Positions 8,605 to 17,690 of a stretch of 64,000 nt of DNA are shown one piece after another; the stretch's first letter is position 1, and each line of letters starts with the position of its first letter. The position numbers and the translations under genes are program-made. This DNA comes from Rhodoferax sp. (GTDB taxonomy: Bacteria > Pseudomonadota > Gammaproteobacteria > Burkholderiales > Burkholderiaceae_C). The notes below the pieces were generated by a model. It saw only the letters and a program-made list of their open reading frames with translations. It had not been told where the DNA came from and made no database searches. The DNA is taken from positions 1-64,000 of the forward strand of contig NZ_JANXMU010000060.1 in NCBI RefSeq assembly GCF_025354435.1, read 5' to 3'.

Positions 8605-10311
8605 ATGTTAATCTTCCCGGCTGACAAGTACTTACAAACATTACCACCCCGGGACGATGCAAATATGGCGATGGACCTCGTCGATGACCTGCTTAGCCGA
8701 CTCGATCAGCTCAATACCATTGGGGCGGCGCTGTCCAAAGAGCGCAACACCAACAGCCTGTTGGAAGGTATTTTGATTGCCGCCAAAAACATCACCCAGG
8801 CCGATGGCGGCACCCTCTACCGCATGACCGAAGATGGCAGCGCGCTGCGGTTCGAAATCATGCGGACCAACTCGCTGAACCTGTTTCTGGGCGGTACCAC
8901 CGGTAAAGCCATCGACTTTGCGCCGCTGCAATTGATCAACGCTGAGGGTGGTTTCAACGACACCATGGTGGCCACGTTTGCCGCCATCCATGACCGCACC
9001 GTCAATATTGCCGATGCCTATGTAGAGGCCGGTTTCGACTTCTCGGGCACCAAGGCGTTTGATGCCCGCACCGGCTACCGCTCGCAGTCTTTCCTGACCG
9101 TGCCGATGAAGAACTTTGACGGCGAAGTCATCGGCGTGCTGCAGCTCATCAACGCGCTGGAGCCGGGCCTGGGCCGGGTGGTGACATTCTCCGAGGCTGA
9201 CCAGCGCCTGGTCGAGTCATTGGCTTCGCAGGCTGCTATTGCCCTGAGCAACCGGCAACTGGTGAACCAGTTGGAGACACTGTTCGAGTCGTTTGTGCAG
9301 CTCATCAACACCGCGATCGACGACAAATCGCCCTACGCCCGCGACCGCTTCAACCGCGTGCCCGCGCTGACCCTGATGCTGGCTTCCGCCGTGGATGCCA
9401 CCACCGAAGGGCCCTACGCCAGCTTCCAGATGAGCGAGCGCGACCGCTACGAGCTCAAAATCGCGGGCATGCTGCACGACTGCGGCAAGATCGCCACGCC
9501 GGTGCACGTGACCGACAAGGCCACCAAGCTGCAAACCTTATTTGACCGCATTGAGCTCATCAGCACCCGTTTTGAGGTCCTTAAACGCGATGCCGAAATC
9601 GCCACCTTGCGCCAGCAACTCGCGATGCGGACCTGCACAGACCCCGCCGCCGAAGCCGCCGCCGAGCAGCGCGGCGACGAGATCCGGGTCCGTATCGATG
9701 CCGACCGGGCTTTTCTGCGTGAAGTGAACCAGTCGCAGTCGGTGTTATCCGATGTCCAGCTCAGAAAAATCCGCGATATCGGCGTGCGCCGCCATTGGCG
9801 CAATGCCGACGGTGTGCAAGTGCCGTTTTTAAGCAGTGACGAGCTGGAGAACTTGTCCATCCTGCGCGGCACGCTGACCGAGCAAGAGCGCGACATCGTC
9901 AATCACCACGTGGTCGCCACCCAGACCATGCTGGAGCAAGTCCCTTGGCCCAAGCACCTGAAAAACGTTCCTGAATACGCCAGTACCGGCCATGAGCGCA
10001 TGGACGGCAGCGGTTTCCCCAAGGGGCTGACCCGCCACCAGATGTCGCTGCAGGCCCGCATGCTGGCCTTGGCCGATGTGTTTGAAGCCCTGACCAGTGC
10101 CGACCGCCCGTACCGGCCACGCATGAAGCTGTCCAAGGCGCTGGAGATCATGGTGCGTTTCAGCAAAAATGGTCACATCGATCCCGACCTGTTCGACGTG
10201 TTCATGCACAAGGGCGTATACCGCCACTTTGCCGAAAAATACCTGAGTCCCGAGCAGATTGACCTGCCGTCGTTTGAAGACACCGCTCCGGCTGACTTGC
10301 ACAGCCATTGA
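8605..10311 (+). CDS. GAF and HD-GYP domain phosphodiesterase
   Basis: Probable cyclic-di-GMP phosphodiesterase, 568 aa, without membrane segments. The N-terminal GAF domain (about residues 35-190; TLYRMTEDG, then SFLTVPMKNFDGEVIGVLQL) precedes a metal-dependent HD-GYP domain: HD at 291-292 in MLHDCGKIATP, HH at 434-435, and GHERMDGSGFPKGL from about 462, where the signature is GFP instead of GYP. A helical insertion (~residues 320-400) separates HD from the second half. The start is uncertain: ATG 8605 is used; ATG 8665 has a weak GGGA upstream. It is divergent from a broken diguanylate cyclase gene, so the two once formed a making/breaking pair for c-di-GMP. Confidence 0.9.
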   Translation: MLIFPADKYLQTLPPRDDANMAMDLVDDLLSRLDQLNTIGAALSKERNTNSLLEGILIAAKNITQADGGTLYRMTEDGSALRFEIMRTNSLNLFLGGTTGKAIDFAPLQLINAEGGFNDTMVATFAAIHDRTVNIADAYVEAGFDFSGTKAFDARTGYRSQSFLTVPMKNFDGEVIGVLQLINALEPGLGRVVTFSEADQRLVESLASQAAIALSNRQLVNQLETLFESFVQLINTAIDDKSPYARDRFNRVPALTLMLASAVDATTEGPYASFQMSERDRYELKIAGMLHDCGKIATPVHVTDKATKLQTLFDRIELISTRFEVLKRDAEIATLRQQLAMRTCTDPAAEAAAEQRGDEIRVRIDADRAFLREVNQSQSVLSDVQLRKIRDIGVRRHWRNADGVQVPFLSSDELENLSILRGTLTEQERDIVNHHVVATQTMLEQVPWPKHLKNVPEYASTGHERMDGSGFPKGLTRHQMSLQARMLALADVFEALTSADRPYRPRMKLSKALEIMVRFSKNGHIDPDLFDVFMHKGVYRHFAEKYLSPEQIDLPSFEDTAPADLHSH

Positions 10312-10318
10312 GCTTTAG

Positions 10319-10338
10319 AACTTCTCCGTAAAGAAGTT
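10319..10338. other. Small inverted repeat between convergent genes
   Basis: AACTTCT-CCGTAA-AGAAGTT forms a 7-bp stem with a 6-base loop, 8 bases after the HD-GYP stop and 29 bases before the argA stop on the other strand. No T-run follows on either strand, so it is at best a weak terminator or RNA end-structure. Confidence 0.4.
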
Positions 10339-10367
10339 GGTGTAGCACAGCGTAGCCTGGGGGTGAA

Positions 10368-11717
10368 TCACAGTTTCTTCACCAGGACTTGGCTTTTGCG
10401 GTCCCAGTTGTACTTGCGCTTGCGGGCCTCGGGCAGCCACTCGGGGTCTACCTGCTCGAAACCGCGTTTGATGAACCAGTGCATGGTGCGCGTGGTGAGT
10501 ACAAAAATGCTGTGCAGTCCGGCGGCACGGGCGCGCTGCTCGATGCGCTTGAGCACCTTTTCGCCATCGCCCTGGCCTTGCACCTGGGGCGACACGGTCA
10601 GCGCCGCCATCTCGCCGGTGTGGGCCTCGGGGTAGGGGTAGAGCGCCGCGCAGGCAAAGATCACGCCGTCGTGCTCCACCACGGTGTACAGGTCGGCATC
10701 GCGCTCGATCTCGGTGCGGCTGCGCTTGACCAGGGTGCCGTCTTTCTCAAACGGTTCGATCAGTTGCAGGATGCCGCCCACGTCGTCCACCAGCGCCTCG
10801 CGCAGGCTTTCCAGTTTTTCATCTACCACCATGGTGCCGATACCGTCGTGCACGTAGACCTCCAGCAAGATCGCGCCGTCCACCGCAAACGGGATGATGT
10901 GGCTGCGTTCCACGCCGGATTTGCAGGCCTTCACGCAGTGTTGCAGGTAAAACGCGGTGTCGGTCGGGCGGTTGGCGGCGGGCAGGTCGGCCAGCAGCTT
11001 TTCGGCCACGGCCAGCGGCAGTTCGGTGTCGATGGGATTGTCTTCGCTCTCGGGCTCGCCGGGGCGCATGCGGATGCCGGGCACCTCGGTCAAAAAGATC
11101 AGTTTGTCGGCCTGCAGCGCGCTGGCTACCGAGGTCGCCACTTCTTCCATCGTCAAGTTGAACGCCTCACCGGTGGGCGAAAAACCAAACGGCGACAGCA
11201 GCAGCATGGCCCCCATGTCGAGCACGCGGGTGATGCCGCCGGTATCCACCTTGCGCACCAGCCCCGAATGCTGAAAGTCGATGCCGTCCACAATGCCGAC
11301 CGGCCGGGCGGTGATGAAGTTGCCCGAAATCACCCGGATGGTGGCCCCGGCCATTGGCGTATTCGGCAGGCCCTGGCTGAACGCCGCCTCGATCTCGTAG
11401 CGCAACTGGCCCGCGGCTTCCTGGGCACAGTCGAGTGCCACCTCGTCGGTGATGCGGATACCGTTGGCGTATTTGGGCGCATGGCCTTTGGCGCGGAGCT
11501 GTTCGTTGACCTGCGGCCGAAAGCCGTGCACCAGCACCAGCTTTACGCCCATGCTTTGGATCATCGCCAAGTCTTGCGCCAGGTGCGGCAGCTTGCCCGC
11601 CGCAATCGCCTCGCCCGCCAGCGCCACGACAAAGGTCTGGTTGCGGAACTTGTGGATATACGGTGCCACCGAGCGGAACCAGGGCACAAAGGTAAAGTTG
11701 AAAACAGAAGTCATCAT
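10368..11717 (-). CDS. argA: Amino-acid N-acetyltransferase (N-acetylglutamate synthase)
   Basis: First step of arginine biosynthesis: acetyl-CoA + glutamate to N-acetylglutamate, cytoplasmic. 449 aa with the classical two-domain layout: an amino-acid-kinase fold in the first ~300 residues (FVVALAGEAIAAGKL, LVLVHGFRPQVNEQL) that binds arginine as feedback inhibitor, and a C-terminal GNAT acetyltransferase domain (ALTVSPQVQGQGDGEKVL, then FVLTTRTMHWFIKRGFEQV). The start is one of two consecutive ATGs at 11717/11714; no strong ribosome-binding site is visible. Single gene between the HD-GYP gene (convergent) and opgGH. Confidence 0.94.
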   Translation of the reverse strand: MMTSVFNFTFVPWFRSVAPYIHKFRNQTFVVALAGEAIAAGKLPHLAQDLAMIQSMGVKLVLVHGFRPQVNEQLRAKGHAPKYANGIRITDEVALDCAQEAAGQLRYEIEAAFSQGLPNTPMAGATIRVISGNFITARPVGIVDGIDFQHSGLVRKVDTGGITRVLDMGAMLLLSPFGFSPTGEAFNLTMEEVATSVASALQADKLIFLTEVPGIRMRPGEPESEDNPIDTELPLAVAEKLLADLPAANRPTDTAFYLQHCVKACKSGVERSHIIPFAVDGAILLEVYVHDGIGTMVVDEKLESLREALVDDVGGILQLIEPFEKDGTLVKRSRTEIERDADLYTVVEHDGVIFACAALYPYPEAHTGEMAALTVSPQVQGQGDGEKVLKRIEQRARAAGLHSIFVLTTRTMHWFIKRGFEQVDPEWLPEARKRKYNWDRKSQVLVKKL

Positions 11718-11813
11718 GGGCGCGCAGCCGGTGCAGGACGGCAAGGAGTGTGAGGGAAAAGTGTAGCAGCCACCCGGCACCCTGGTGCCAGGCGTGGGGC
11801 TACATGCCTTTTA

Positions 11814-11862
11814 GGCCTCTAGCGCATATTTCACCTACGTAATGTGCTATTAAAACCGCAGC
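11814..11862 (+). repeat. Dispersed ~50-bp repeat, copy 3
   Basis: GGCCTCTAGCGCATATTT...GTGCTATTAAAACCGCAGC, immediately 3' of the opgH stop. Read from opgH it has the orientation common to most intergenic copies. Confidence 0.8.
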
Positions 11863-11866
11863 ATAC

Positions 11867-13993
11867 CTAGTGTGTGCGCTCTCCGGCCAACGCCGCGTGC
11901 AGCAAGCGCAGGCTGTGCGGTTCGCTCAGGAAGCGCATGTGTTCGGCAGCGCTGGGGGCGGCGCCGCCGGTGCGGCTGAGTTGCAGCACGCGTTGGCGGC
12001 GGTGTTCGCCGCGCAGGCCTTGGCCGGTGTGGCGCGGGCCCAGGGCTTGCAGGGCCAGGGCGGCCAGGCGGGGCAGGTCCGCCAACCAAGGCGTTGCCGT
12101 TGCACGGGGGGCGTGGGCATAGCGCCAGGCTTGCTTCAGCACGGATGGCGAACGGCTTTCTTCGGGCACCAGCAGCCAACCGGCATCTTGCAGGCGCTGG
12201 CCCAGGCCGACGCGGCTGCTGAGCACGGTGAAGGGTACGGCCAGCAGCAGGGGCAGGCCCATGGGCAATAGCCACAGGAGAGAGTCGGGGGCGAACCAGG
12301 CGACCGCGCCCAGCAGGCAGGCCACGGCCAGGCCCAGGGGGCCGAAGCGCTGGGCGGCATAGCCCCAGGGCAGGTCGCTGGCCTCGCGCGGGGGCGAGGT
12401 CCATTCCAGCTTCCAGCCGGTCAGGCCACCCAGCACGAACAGGCTGTGCGCGGCCATGCGCAGGGGGGCTTGCAGCATGGACATCAGCGCCTCCAGCACC
12501 GTGCTGCCCAGCAGCTTCAGGCTGCCGCCAAAGGCCGCTTGCTCACCGCGCAGCAGCACGGCCAGCAGGCCCAACACGCGGGGCAGGGCCAGCATCAGCG
12601 CGGTCGATACCCACAGCGTGGCCACGCTGCGGCTGGACCAGAGTGGGATCTCGCTGTCGTGCAGCCACAGCGCGGCACCCAGCACCACGTACAGCAGCCA
12701 CAGCGGGGCCGACACGTAGGACATGGCTCCAGTGGCCAGCATGGCGCGGTGCACCGGGCGCAGGCCGGGTTCGGTCAGCAGGCGGGCGTTTTGCAGATTG
12801 CCCTGGCACCAGCGGCGGTCGCGTTGCAGCTCGGCCAGCAGGTGCGGGGGTTGTTGCTCGTAGCTGCCTTCCAGGTCGTTGACCAGCCAGACTTCATAGC
12901 CTGCACGGCGCATCAGCGCGGCTTCCACAAAGTCGTGCGACAGGATTTCGCCCGCCAGCGCGCCCTTGCCCGGCAAGGTGGCCAGTGCGCAGTGCTGCAT
13001 GAACGGGGCCACGCGGATGATGGCGTTGTGGCCCCAGTAGTGGGCCTCGCCGAGCTGCCAGAACTGCATACCGGCGGTGAACAAGCGCCCGGTGACGCGG
13101 CTGCCAAACTGCTGGCCACGGGCGTGCAGGGTGGCGTGGCCACAGGCGCGGGGGGCGGTTTGCAAGATACCGGCGCAGGGGTGGGCTTCCATCAGCCGGG
13201 CCAGGGTGACCAGGGTGTCGCCGCTCATCACGCTGTCGGCATCCATCACCACCATGTAGCGGTAGCTGCGGCCCCAGCGGCGGTAAAAGTCGGCCACGTT
13301 GCCGGCCTTGCGGCGGGTGCGGTGCTGGCGCCAGCGGTAGTGCACGCGCAGATGGCGGCCCGCAGTGTGAAGCTGCTCGCGCAGGGCCTGCCAGGCGGTG
13401 AGCTCGGCGGCGCGCAGGGCGGGGTCGCTGCTGTCGGACAGCACAAACACATCAAACAAACGCTCGGCGCCGGACGTGCTGAGGGATTCGCAGGTGGCGC
13501 GCAGCCCGGCAAACACCGTGGCCACGTCTTCGTTGCAGATCGGCATGATGACGGCGGTGCGGGCATCGGACGGCAGCACGGTATGGGCCGCGCTGCGCGC
13601 CGACAGCGCATGCGGGTCGCCGCGCAGGGTGACCCAGAAACCCATCACCGCGGTCACCGTGCCTGCCGACACCCAGGCAAACAGCAGCGCAAACAAACCG
13701 AGTTGCGCAGCCAGCAAGACATCGCTGCCCGCACCTGGTTGTGCGCGCCACAGCAGGGCGGTGGCAAACACGGTGGCGCTGGCGATCCAGAACAGCAGCC
13801 AGTGGCGGCGCTGCTGCGCGGCGGCCTCCCAGGCCGGTGGCAGTACCTGGTGCTGGGCGGCACTGGCGCGCCAGGGGGCATCAGCAGGGGCTTGCTGGCC
13901 GCGCAGGCGACCGGCCAGGCCGAGCCAGGGTTGCGCCCGCATGGAGCCGCGCTGGATGGGGGGCATACCGGAGGAGGAAGATGTGTGGTTCAT
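11867..13993 (-). CDS. opgH: Glucans biosynthesis glucosyltransferase OpgH (MdoH)
   Basis: Inner-membrane glucosyltransferase making the beta-glucan backbone of osmoregulated periplasmic glucans from UDP-glucose. 708 aa; E. coli OpgH is about 847, so this is on the short side but common in beta-proteobacteria. It has N-terminal hydrophobic segments (~residues 55-110), a family-2 glycosyltransferase domain with VMPICNED, VMDADSVMSGD and the acceptor motif QRDRRWCQGNLQ, and a cluster of C-terminal membrane segments. The ATG at 13993 overlaps the opgG stop (ATGA). A long open frame on the opposite strand is a composition shadow. Confidence 0.95.
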   Translation of the reverse strand: MNHTSSSSGMPPIQRGSMRAQPWLGLAGRLRGQQAPADAPWRASAAQHQVLPPAWEAAAQQRRHWLLFWIASATVFATALLWRAQPGAGSDVLLAAQLGLFALLFAWVSAGTVTAVMGFWVTLRGDPHALSARSAAHTVLPSDARTAVIMPICNEDVATVFAGLRATCESLSTSGAERLFDVFVLSDSSDPALRAAELTAWQALREQLHTAGRHLRVHYRWRQHRTRRKAGNVADFYRRWGRSYRYMVVMDADSVMSGDTLVTLARLMEAHPCAGILQTAPRACGHATLHARGQQFGSRVTGRLFTAGMQFWQLGEAHYWGHNAIIRVAPFMQHCALATLPGKGALAGEILSHDFVEAALMRRAGYEVWLVNDLEGSYEQQPPHLLAELQRDRRWCQGNLQNARLLTEPGLRPVHRAMLATGAMSYVSAPLWLLYVVLGAALWLHDSEIPLWSSRSVATLWVSTALMLALPRVLGLLAVLLRGEQAAFGGSLKLLGSTVLEALMSMLQAPLRMAAHSLFVLGGLTGWKLEWTSPPREASDLPWGYAAQRFGPLGLAVACLLGAVAWFAPDSLLWLLPMGLPLLLAVPFTVLSSRVGLGQRLQDAGWLLVPEESRSPSVLKQAWRYAHAPRATATPWLADLPRLAALALQALGPRHTGQGLRGEHRRQRVLQLSRTGGAAPSAAEHMRFLSEPHSLRLLHAALAGERTH

Positions 13994-15507
13994 GGGGCAA
14001 CCTGGATGTAGGTCCATGTCTCACTGACCGTTTGGGGGCCAGTGCTGGACGGGGCGGTAAGAAAAGCGCGCAGCTCCACCGGTTGCGCAGGGTTCAGCGT
14101 TTGCACGCGCAGGGCCATGCGCCATGCCCCGGTGGAGTCGACGCGGTACACGTTGGATTCGGTGATGCGGCCATTGCTGTTGGCGCTGGCCACGGCCTTG
14201 AGCTCACCCGAGATGGGCAGGACCGGACCGGTGAAGTCCACGATGTACTGCTGCTCGTTTTTGGCCAGCGGGGCAAAGCTGTGGCCGACGCGGGTTTGCG
14301 CCACCCAGGCCTGGGGCGGGCGCTGCTGGGCATCGCCCTGCCAGTCCACGCGCCAGGCGATGTCCAGCGGCTGGCCGGGCGCGGGCAGGGTGGCGGGCAC
14401 CCAGTAGGCGACGATGTTGTCGTGGGTTTCATCGGGCGTGGGCAGTTGCACCAGCTCGACCCGGCCAGGGCCCCAGTCGCCCAGCGGCGTGACCCAGGCC
14501 GAGGGGCGGCGTTCGTAGCTGGCCTCGGTGTCTTCATAGCTGGCGAAGCTGCGGTCGCGCTGCATCAGGCCAAAGCCTTTGGGCGCGCGGGTGGTGAAGG
14601 AGGTGACCAGCGGGCTGCGCGGGTTTTGCAGGGGCCGCCACAGCCATTCGCCCTCGCCGCTGGCCAGCATCAGGCCGTCGGAGTCGTGCACTTCGGGGCG
14701 AAAGTCAGTGCGGCTGGGCTGGTTTTCGCCAAAGCTGAACATACTGGTCAGCGGGGCGATGCCGAGGGTGCGGATGGGGTTGCTGGGTGTGTCGCGCAGG
14801 TACAGGCGGGCCTTGACGGTCATACGGGTGGTGGTGCCTGGCTCGATCTCGAAGCGGTAGACACCCGAGACGCGAGGCGAGTCGAGCAAGGCCAGCACGG
14901 TCATCGCCGTGGCACCGGCTTTCGGGCGCTCGATCCAGAAGTCGGTAAAGCGGGGGAATTCTTCTGGCCCGCCGCCCGCCGTGTCTACCGCCAGGCCGCG
15001 TGCCGACAGGCCGTAGTGCAGCCCAGCGCTGAGGGCGCGGAAGTAGCTGGCCCCCTGGAACACCACCAGCTCGTCTTTGTAGGCCGGGTTGTTCAGCGGG
15101 TAATGGATACGGAATCCGGCGTGGCCGATGTCGCCCCAGGTGGTGGGCTGCAAGGTGTTGGCACCGTAGCTGAAGTCTTTGGGGTTGAAGGTGAAGGGGC
15201 GCTCGCCTTCAGGGCTGATTTCATGCAGGCGTACCGGCTCGGTCTGGTACTTGCCCAGGTGGAAGAACATCAGCTCAAACGGCAGTTGCTCGGCGCGCCA
15301 GGCGGCCTGCTCGGGCTTGAAGCGGATGTCGCGCATCTGGTCGTAGGTGAGCTTGCGCAGCACCTCCGGCGTGCGGCTGGGCACGGGGCTGTAGGGTTGG
15401 GTGGCCAGGGCGCGGGCGCGTTCTCCCACAGAGTCGAAGTCGGTGGACATTGCGACCAACGGGATGGCCAGCACCAGTGCGGCCAGGGAGCGGTTCAGAC
15501 ATTGCAT
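13990..15507 (-). CDS. opgG: Glucans biosynthesis periplasmic protein OpgG (MdoG)
   Basis: Periplasmic protein needed for branching or release of osmoregulated periplasmic glucans, 505 aa. It has a short signal-like N-terminus (NRSLAALVLAIPLVAMS) and the OpgG/OpgD family start FDSVGERARALA, with LTYDQMRDIRFKPEQAAW shortly after, as in E. coli OpgG. Start taken as ATG 15507; a TTG at 15513 is in frame. First gene of the opgGH operon; its stop overlaps the opgH start. The ~180 bases upstream, shared with the end of glrR, are the only obvious place for a promoter, but no clear -35/-10 pair was found. Confidence 0.94.
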   Translation of the reverse strand: MQCLNRSLAALVLAIPLVAMSTDFDSVGERARALATQPYSPVPSRTPEVLRKLTYDQMRDIRFKPEQAAWRAEQLPFELMFFHLGKYQTEPVRLHEISPEGERPFTFNPKDFSYGANTLQPTTWGDIGHAGFRIHYPLNNPAYKDELVVFQGASYFRALSAGLHYGLSARGLAVDTAGGGPEEFPRFTDFWIERPKAGATAMTVLALLDSPRVSGVYRFEIEPGTTTRMTVKARLYLRDTPSNPIRTLGIAPLTSMFSFGENQPSRTDFRPEVHDSDGLMLASGEGEWLWRPLQNPRSPLVTSFTTRAPKGFGLMQRDRSFASYEDTEASYERRPSAWVTPLGDWGPGRVELVQLPTPDETHDNIVAYWVPATLPAPGQPLDIAWRVDWQGDAQQRPPQAWVAQTRVGHSFAPLAKNEQQYIVDFTGPVLPISGELKAVASANSNGRITESNVYRVDSTGAWRMALRVQTLNPAQPVELRAFLTAPSSTGPQTVSETWTYIQVAP

Positions 15508-15693
15508 GCCCAAACCTAGTGCAAACCCTAGGCCAGTGTGAAAAACACTTTCAGATCAAGCACTTAACCGAGTTTTCGCATGTGTAGCAGGATGTAGAGG
15601 TCTGTAAAGCGTCGCTGATTGGCGACAGGCCCCGGCAGCCGGCCCGGCGTGCAGGCCGTAAGTGCTTGATGAATAAGGGAAAACCCGTTGTCG

Positions 15694-17100
15694 CTAGCGG
15701 GCGACAGGCGGCTCGGGGAGGTCGCCATTTTGCGACTCGGGGCCCGCATCGCCCCGGAACAGGCCCGGTGTCAGCCCGTGTTTTTGCAGCAACCGGTAGA
15801 ACTCGGTGCGGTTGCGCTCCGCCAGCCGGGCGGCATCGGCGACCTGGCCATCGGTGAGCTTGAGCAGGCCCACCAGGTAGTCGCGCTCGAAGCGGTTGCG
15901 CGCCTCGGTAAAGCCCAGCACTTCCACCGTGGGTACGCGCAGCGCCCGCTGCACCAGGGCAAGGGGGACCAGCGGTGTGGTGCACAGCGCGCAGACCTGC
16001 TCCACCACGTTGTGCAACTGCCGCACATTGCCCGGCCAGGCGGCGGTGGAGAGCTGGCCCAGGGCATCGGGCGCAAAGCCTTTGAGCGGCTTGTGGTACT
16101 TGCTGGCCAGGCGCTGCAAAAAATGCTGGGCCAGCAGGGCGATGTCTTCGCGGCGCTCGGCCAGCGGCGGCAGGGTGAGGGTGACCACGTTGAGGCGGTA
16201 GTACAGGTCTTCGCGGAAGTCGCCGCTGGCCAGGGCCGCCTCCAGGTCGCGGTGGGTGGCCGAGACGATGCGCACATCCACGTCCACCGACTGCTGCGCC
16301 CCCACGGGCCGCACCTGGCGCTCTTGCAGCACCCGCAGCAGCTTGACCTGCAGGGCGGGCGGCATGTCGCCAATTTCGTCCAGAAACAGGCTGCCGCCGT
16401 GGGCGCTCTGGAACAGGCCCCGGTGGTGCGCCACCGCGCCGGTGAACGCGCCCTTGACGTGGCCAAACAGCTCGGACTCCAGCAGCGCCTCGGGGATGGC
16501 GCTACAGTTCACCGCCACAAACGGGCCGTGGGCGCGTGGGCTGGCGCGGTGGATGGCGCGGGCCAGCAGCTCCTTGCCACTGCCGCTTTCGCCCCGGATC
16601 AGCACCGAGGCATCGCTGGGCGCGACCAGCCGGGCCTCGGCCAGCACCTCGTCCATCACCGCGGAGCGGCTGACGATCTCTTCGCGCCACACCTCGCCCG
16701 CCGAGCCCGGCAGGGGCCGCGCCGTGGCCGATACCGCCAGCGCCCGCCCTACAGCGGCCAGCAGCTCCTGCCCGTCAAACGGCTTGGTCAGGTAGCTGAA
16801 GACCCCGCGCAGCGTGGCATCCACCGCATCGGGGATGCTGCCGTGGGCGGTCAGCAAAATCACCGGTAGGCCGGGCAGGCGGGCCTGCACCGCGTCGAAC
16901 AGGGCCAGGCCGTTCATGCCGGGCAGGCGCACATCGCTCAGCACCAGTTGCGGCCGCAGCACTTCCAGCCGAGCCAAGGCGGCTTCGGCGCTGGCCACGG
17001 CGGTGACCTGGTGGCCAGCCGCGCCCAGGCGCAGCGACAGCAGGCGCAACATGTCGGCATCGTCGTCCACCACCAAAATTTGTACACGTGCCGGGCTCAT
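15694..17100 (-). CDS. glrR: Sigma-54-dependent response regulator GlrR (QseF)
   Basis: 468-aa NtrC-type activator of sigma-54 promoters. The receiver domain spans residues 1-120 with acidic pocket VVDDDAD, phospho-acceptor D56 in VLSDVRLPG and K106 in YLTKPF. The AAA+ domain has Walker [11 protein letters not shown], the sigma-54-contacting GAFTGA loop, Walker B LFLDEIGDMP and WPGNVRQL. A Fis-type helix-turn-helix ends the protein (VADAARLAERNRTEFYRLL). Its ATG overlaps the stop of the lipoprotein gene (ATGA). The order kinase-lipoprotein-regulator matches E. coli glrK-qseG-glrR, which in enterobacteria controls envelope-stress small RNAs; the regulon here is unknown. Confidence 0.9.
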   Translation of the reverse strand: MSPARVQILVVDDDADMLRLLSLRLGAAGHQVTAVASAEAALARLEVLRPQLVLSDVRLPGMNGLALFDAVQARLPGLPVILLTAHGSIPDAVDATLRGVFSYLTKPFDGQELLAAVGRALAVSATARPLPGSAGEVWREEIVSRSAVMDEVLAEARLVAPSDASVLIRGESGSGKELLARAIHRASPRAHGPFVAVNCSAIPEALLESELFGHVKGAFTGAVAHHRGLFQSAHGGSLFLDEIGDMPPALQVKLLRVLQERQVRPVGAQQSVDVDVRIVSATHRDLEAALASGDFREDLYYRLNVVTLTLPPLAERREDIALLAQHFLQRLASKYHKPLKGFAPDALGQLSTAAWPGNVRQLHNVVEQVCALCTTPLVPLALVQRALRVPTVEVLGFTEARNRFERDYLVGLLKLTDGQVADAARLAERNRTEFYRLLQKHGLTPGLFRGDAGPESQNGDLPEPPVAR

Positions 17101-17690
17101 GGTGCTTTGCCCACGCCGTTGCGGGGGGCCAGCGAGCGCTCGATGGCCTTCAGGGCTTCGAGCTGCTCGGTGAGCTGGTCGATGCGGCGCTGGCTGTCGC
17201 GTAGTTGCTGGGCTTGGCGGTTGATTTGTTCATCCAGGCGCTTTTGCTCGGTGGCGCGGGACGCCAGCAGCCGCACCCAGTCGGCCCAGGGCTGGGCGGC
17301 GGGGTCGGCGGAGGTTTGCAAGGCTTCTAACTGGGCCAGGGCCTTGGCGGCATCGCCGGGCACCCGCGTGTGCAACCAGACCAGGGCCAGGTGCACCGCG
17401 CTGGCTGGGGTGGCGGGTTCGGCGGCGATGCGGGCAGCTAGCGCGGGCAGCACGTCGGGCGCAGCCTGGCGCAACTGGTCTTGCCAGTGCTGCAGCTCGC
17501 GCCCGGCCTCGGCGGTTGGGTCGGGCGCCGGCAGTATCGGTGGCGGCAATACGAGCGGCGGCGGCGCGGGCGGGGTGTGGATGGGCGCTGCCTGTCGAGG
17601 GGCGTCCGGTACAACCTGGGGCAGTGGGCTGGCGCAGGCAGCCAGCACCAGCAGGCTGGCGGCGCAGAGCCATCGTAAACATTTAGGCAT
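17097..17690 (-). CDS. QseG-like outer-membrane lipoprotein
   Basis: 197-aa predicted lipoprotein. The N-terminus has a signal peptide with lipobox LVLAAC (cysteine at about residue 18), followed by a proline-rich linker and a helical region. The last ~60 residues are strongly heptad-like (TEQKRLDEQINRQAQQLRD, IDQLTEQLEAL), predicting a coiled coil. It sits between sensor kinase and regulator exactly where E. coli has qseG, whose product is a lipoprotein that contacts the kinase. Sequence conservation outside that layout is weak, so the assignment rests on position and architecture. ATG 17690 is used; ATG 17699 is also in frame; both overlap the end of glrK. Confidence 0.75.
   Translation of the reverse strand: MPKCLRWLCAASLLVLAACASPLPQVVPDAPRQAAPIHTPPAPPPLVLPPPILPAPDPTAEAGRELQHWQDQLRQAAPDVLPALAARIAAEPATPASAVHLALVWLHTRVPGDAAKALAQLEALQTSADPAAQPWADWVRLLASRATEQKRLDEQINRQAQQLRDSQRRIDQLTEQLEALKAIERSLAPRNGVGKAP

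Noticed and set aside
10389-11753. 454-codon open frame opposite argA
   Set aside because: High-GC shadow; argA shows kinase and GNAT motifs throughout.
12446-14011. 521-codon open frame opposite opgH, and a longer one opposite opgG
   Set aside because: Shadows of opgH/opgG with composition typical of antisense frames (H, Q, G rich).
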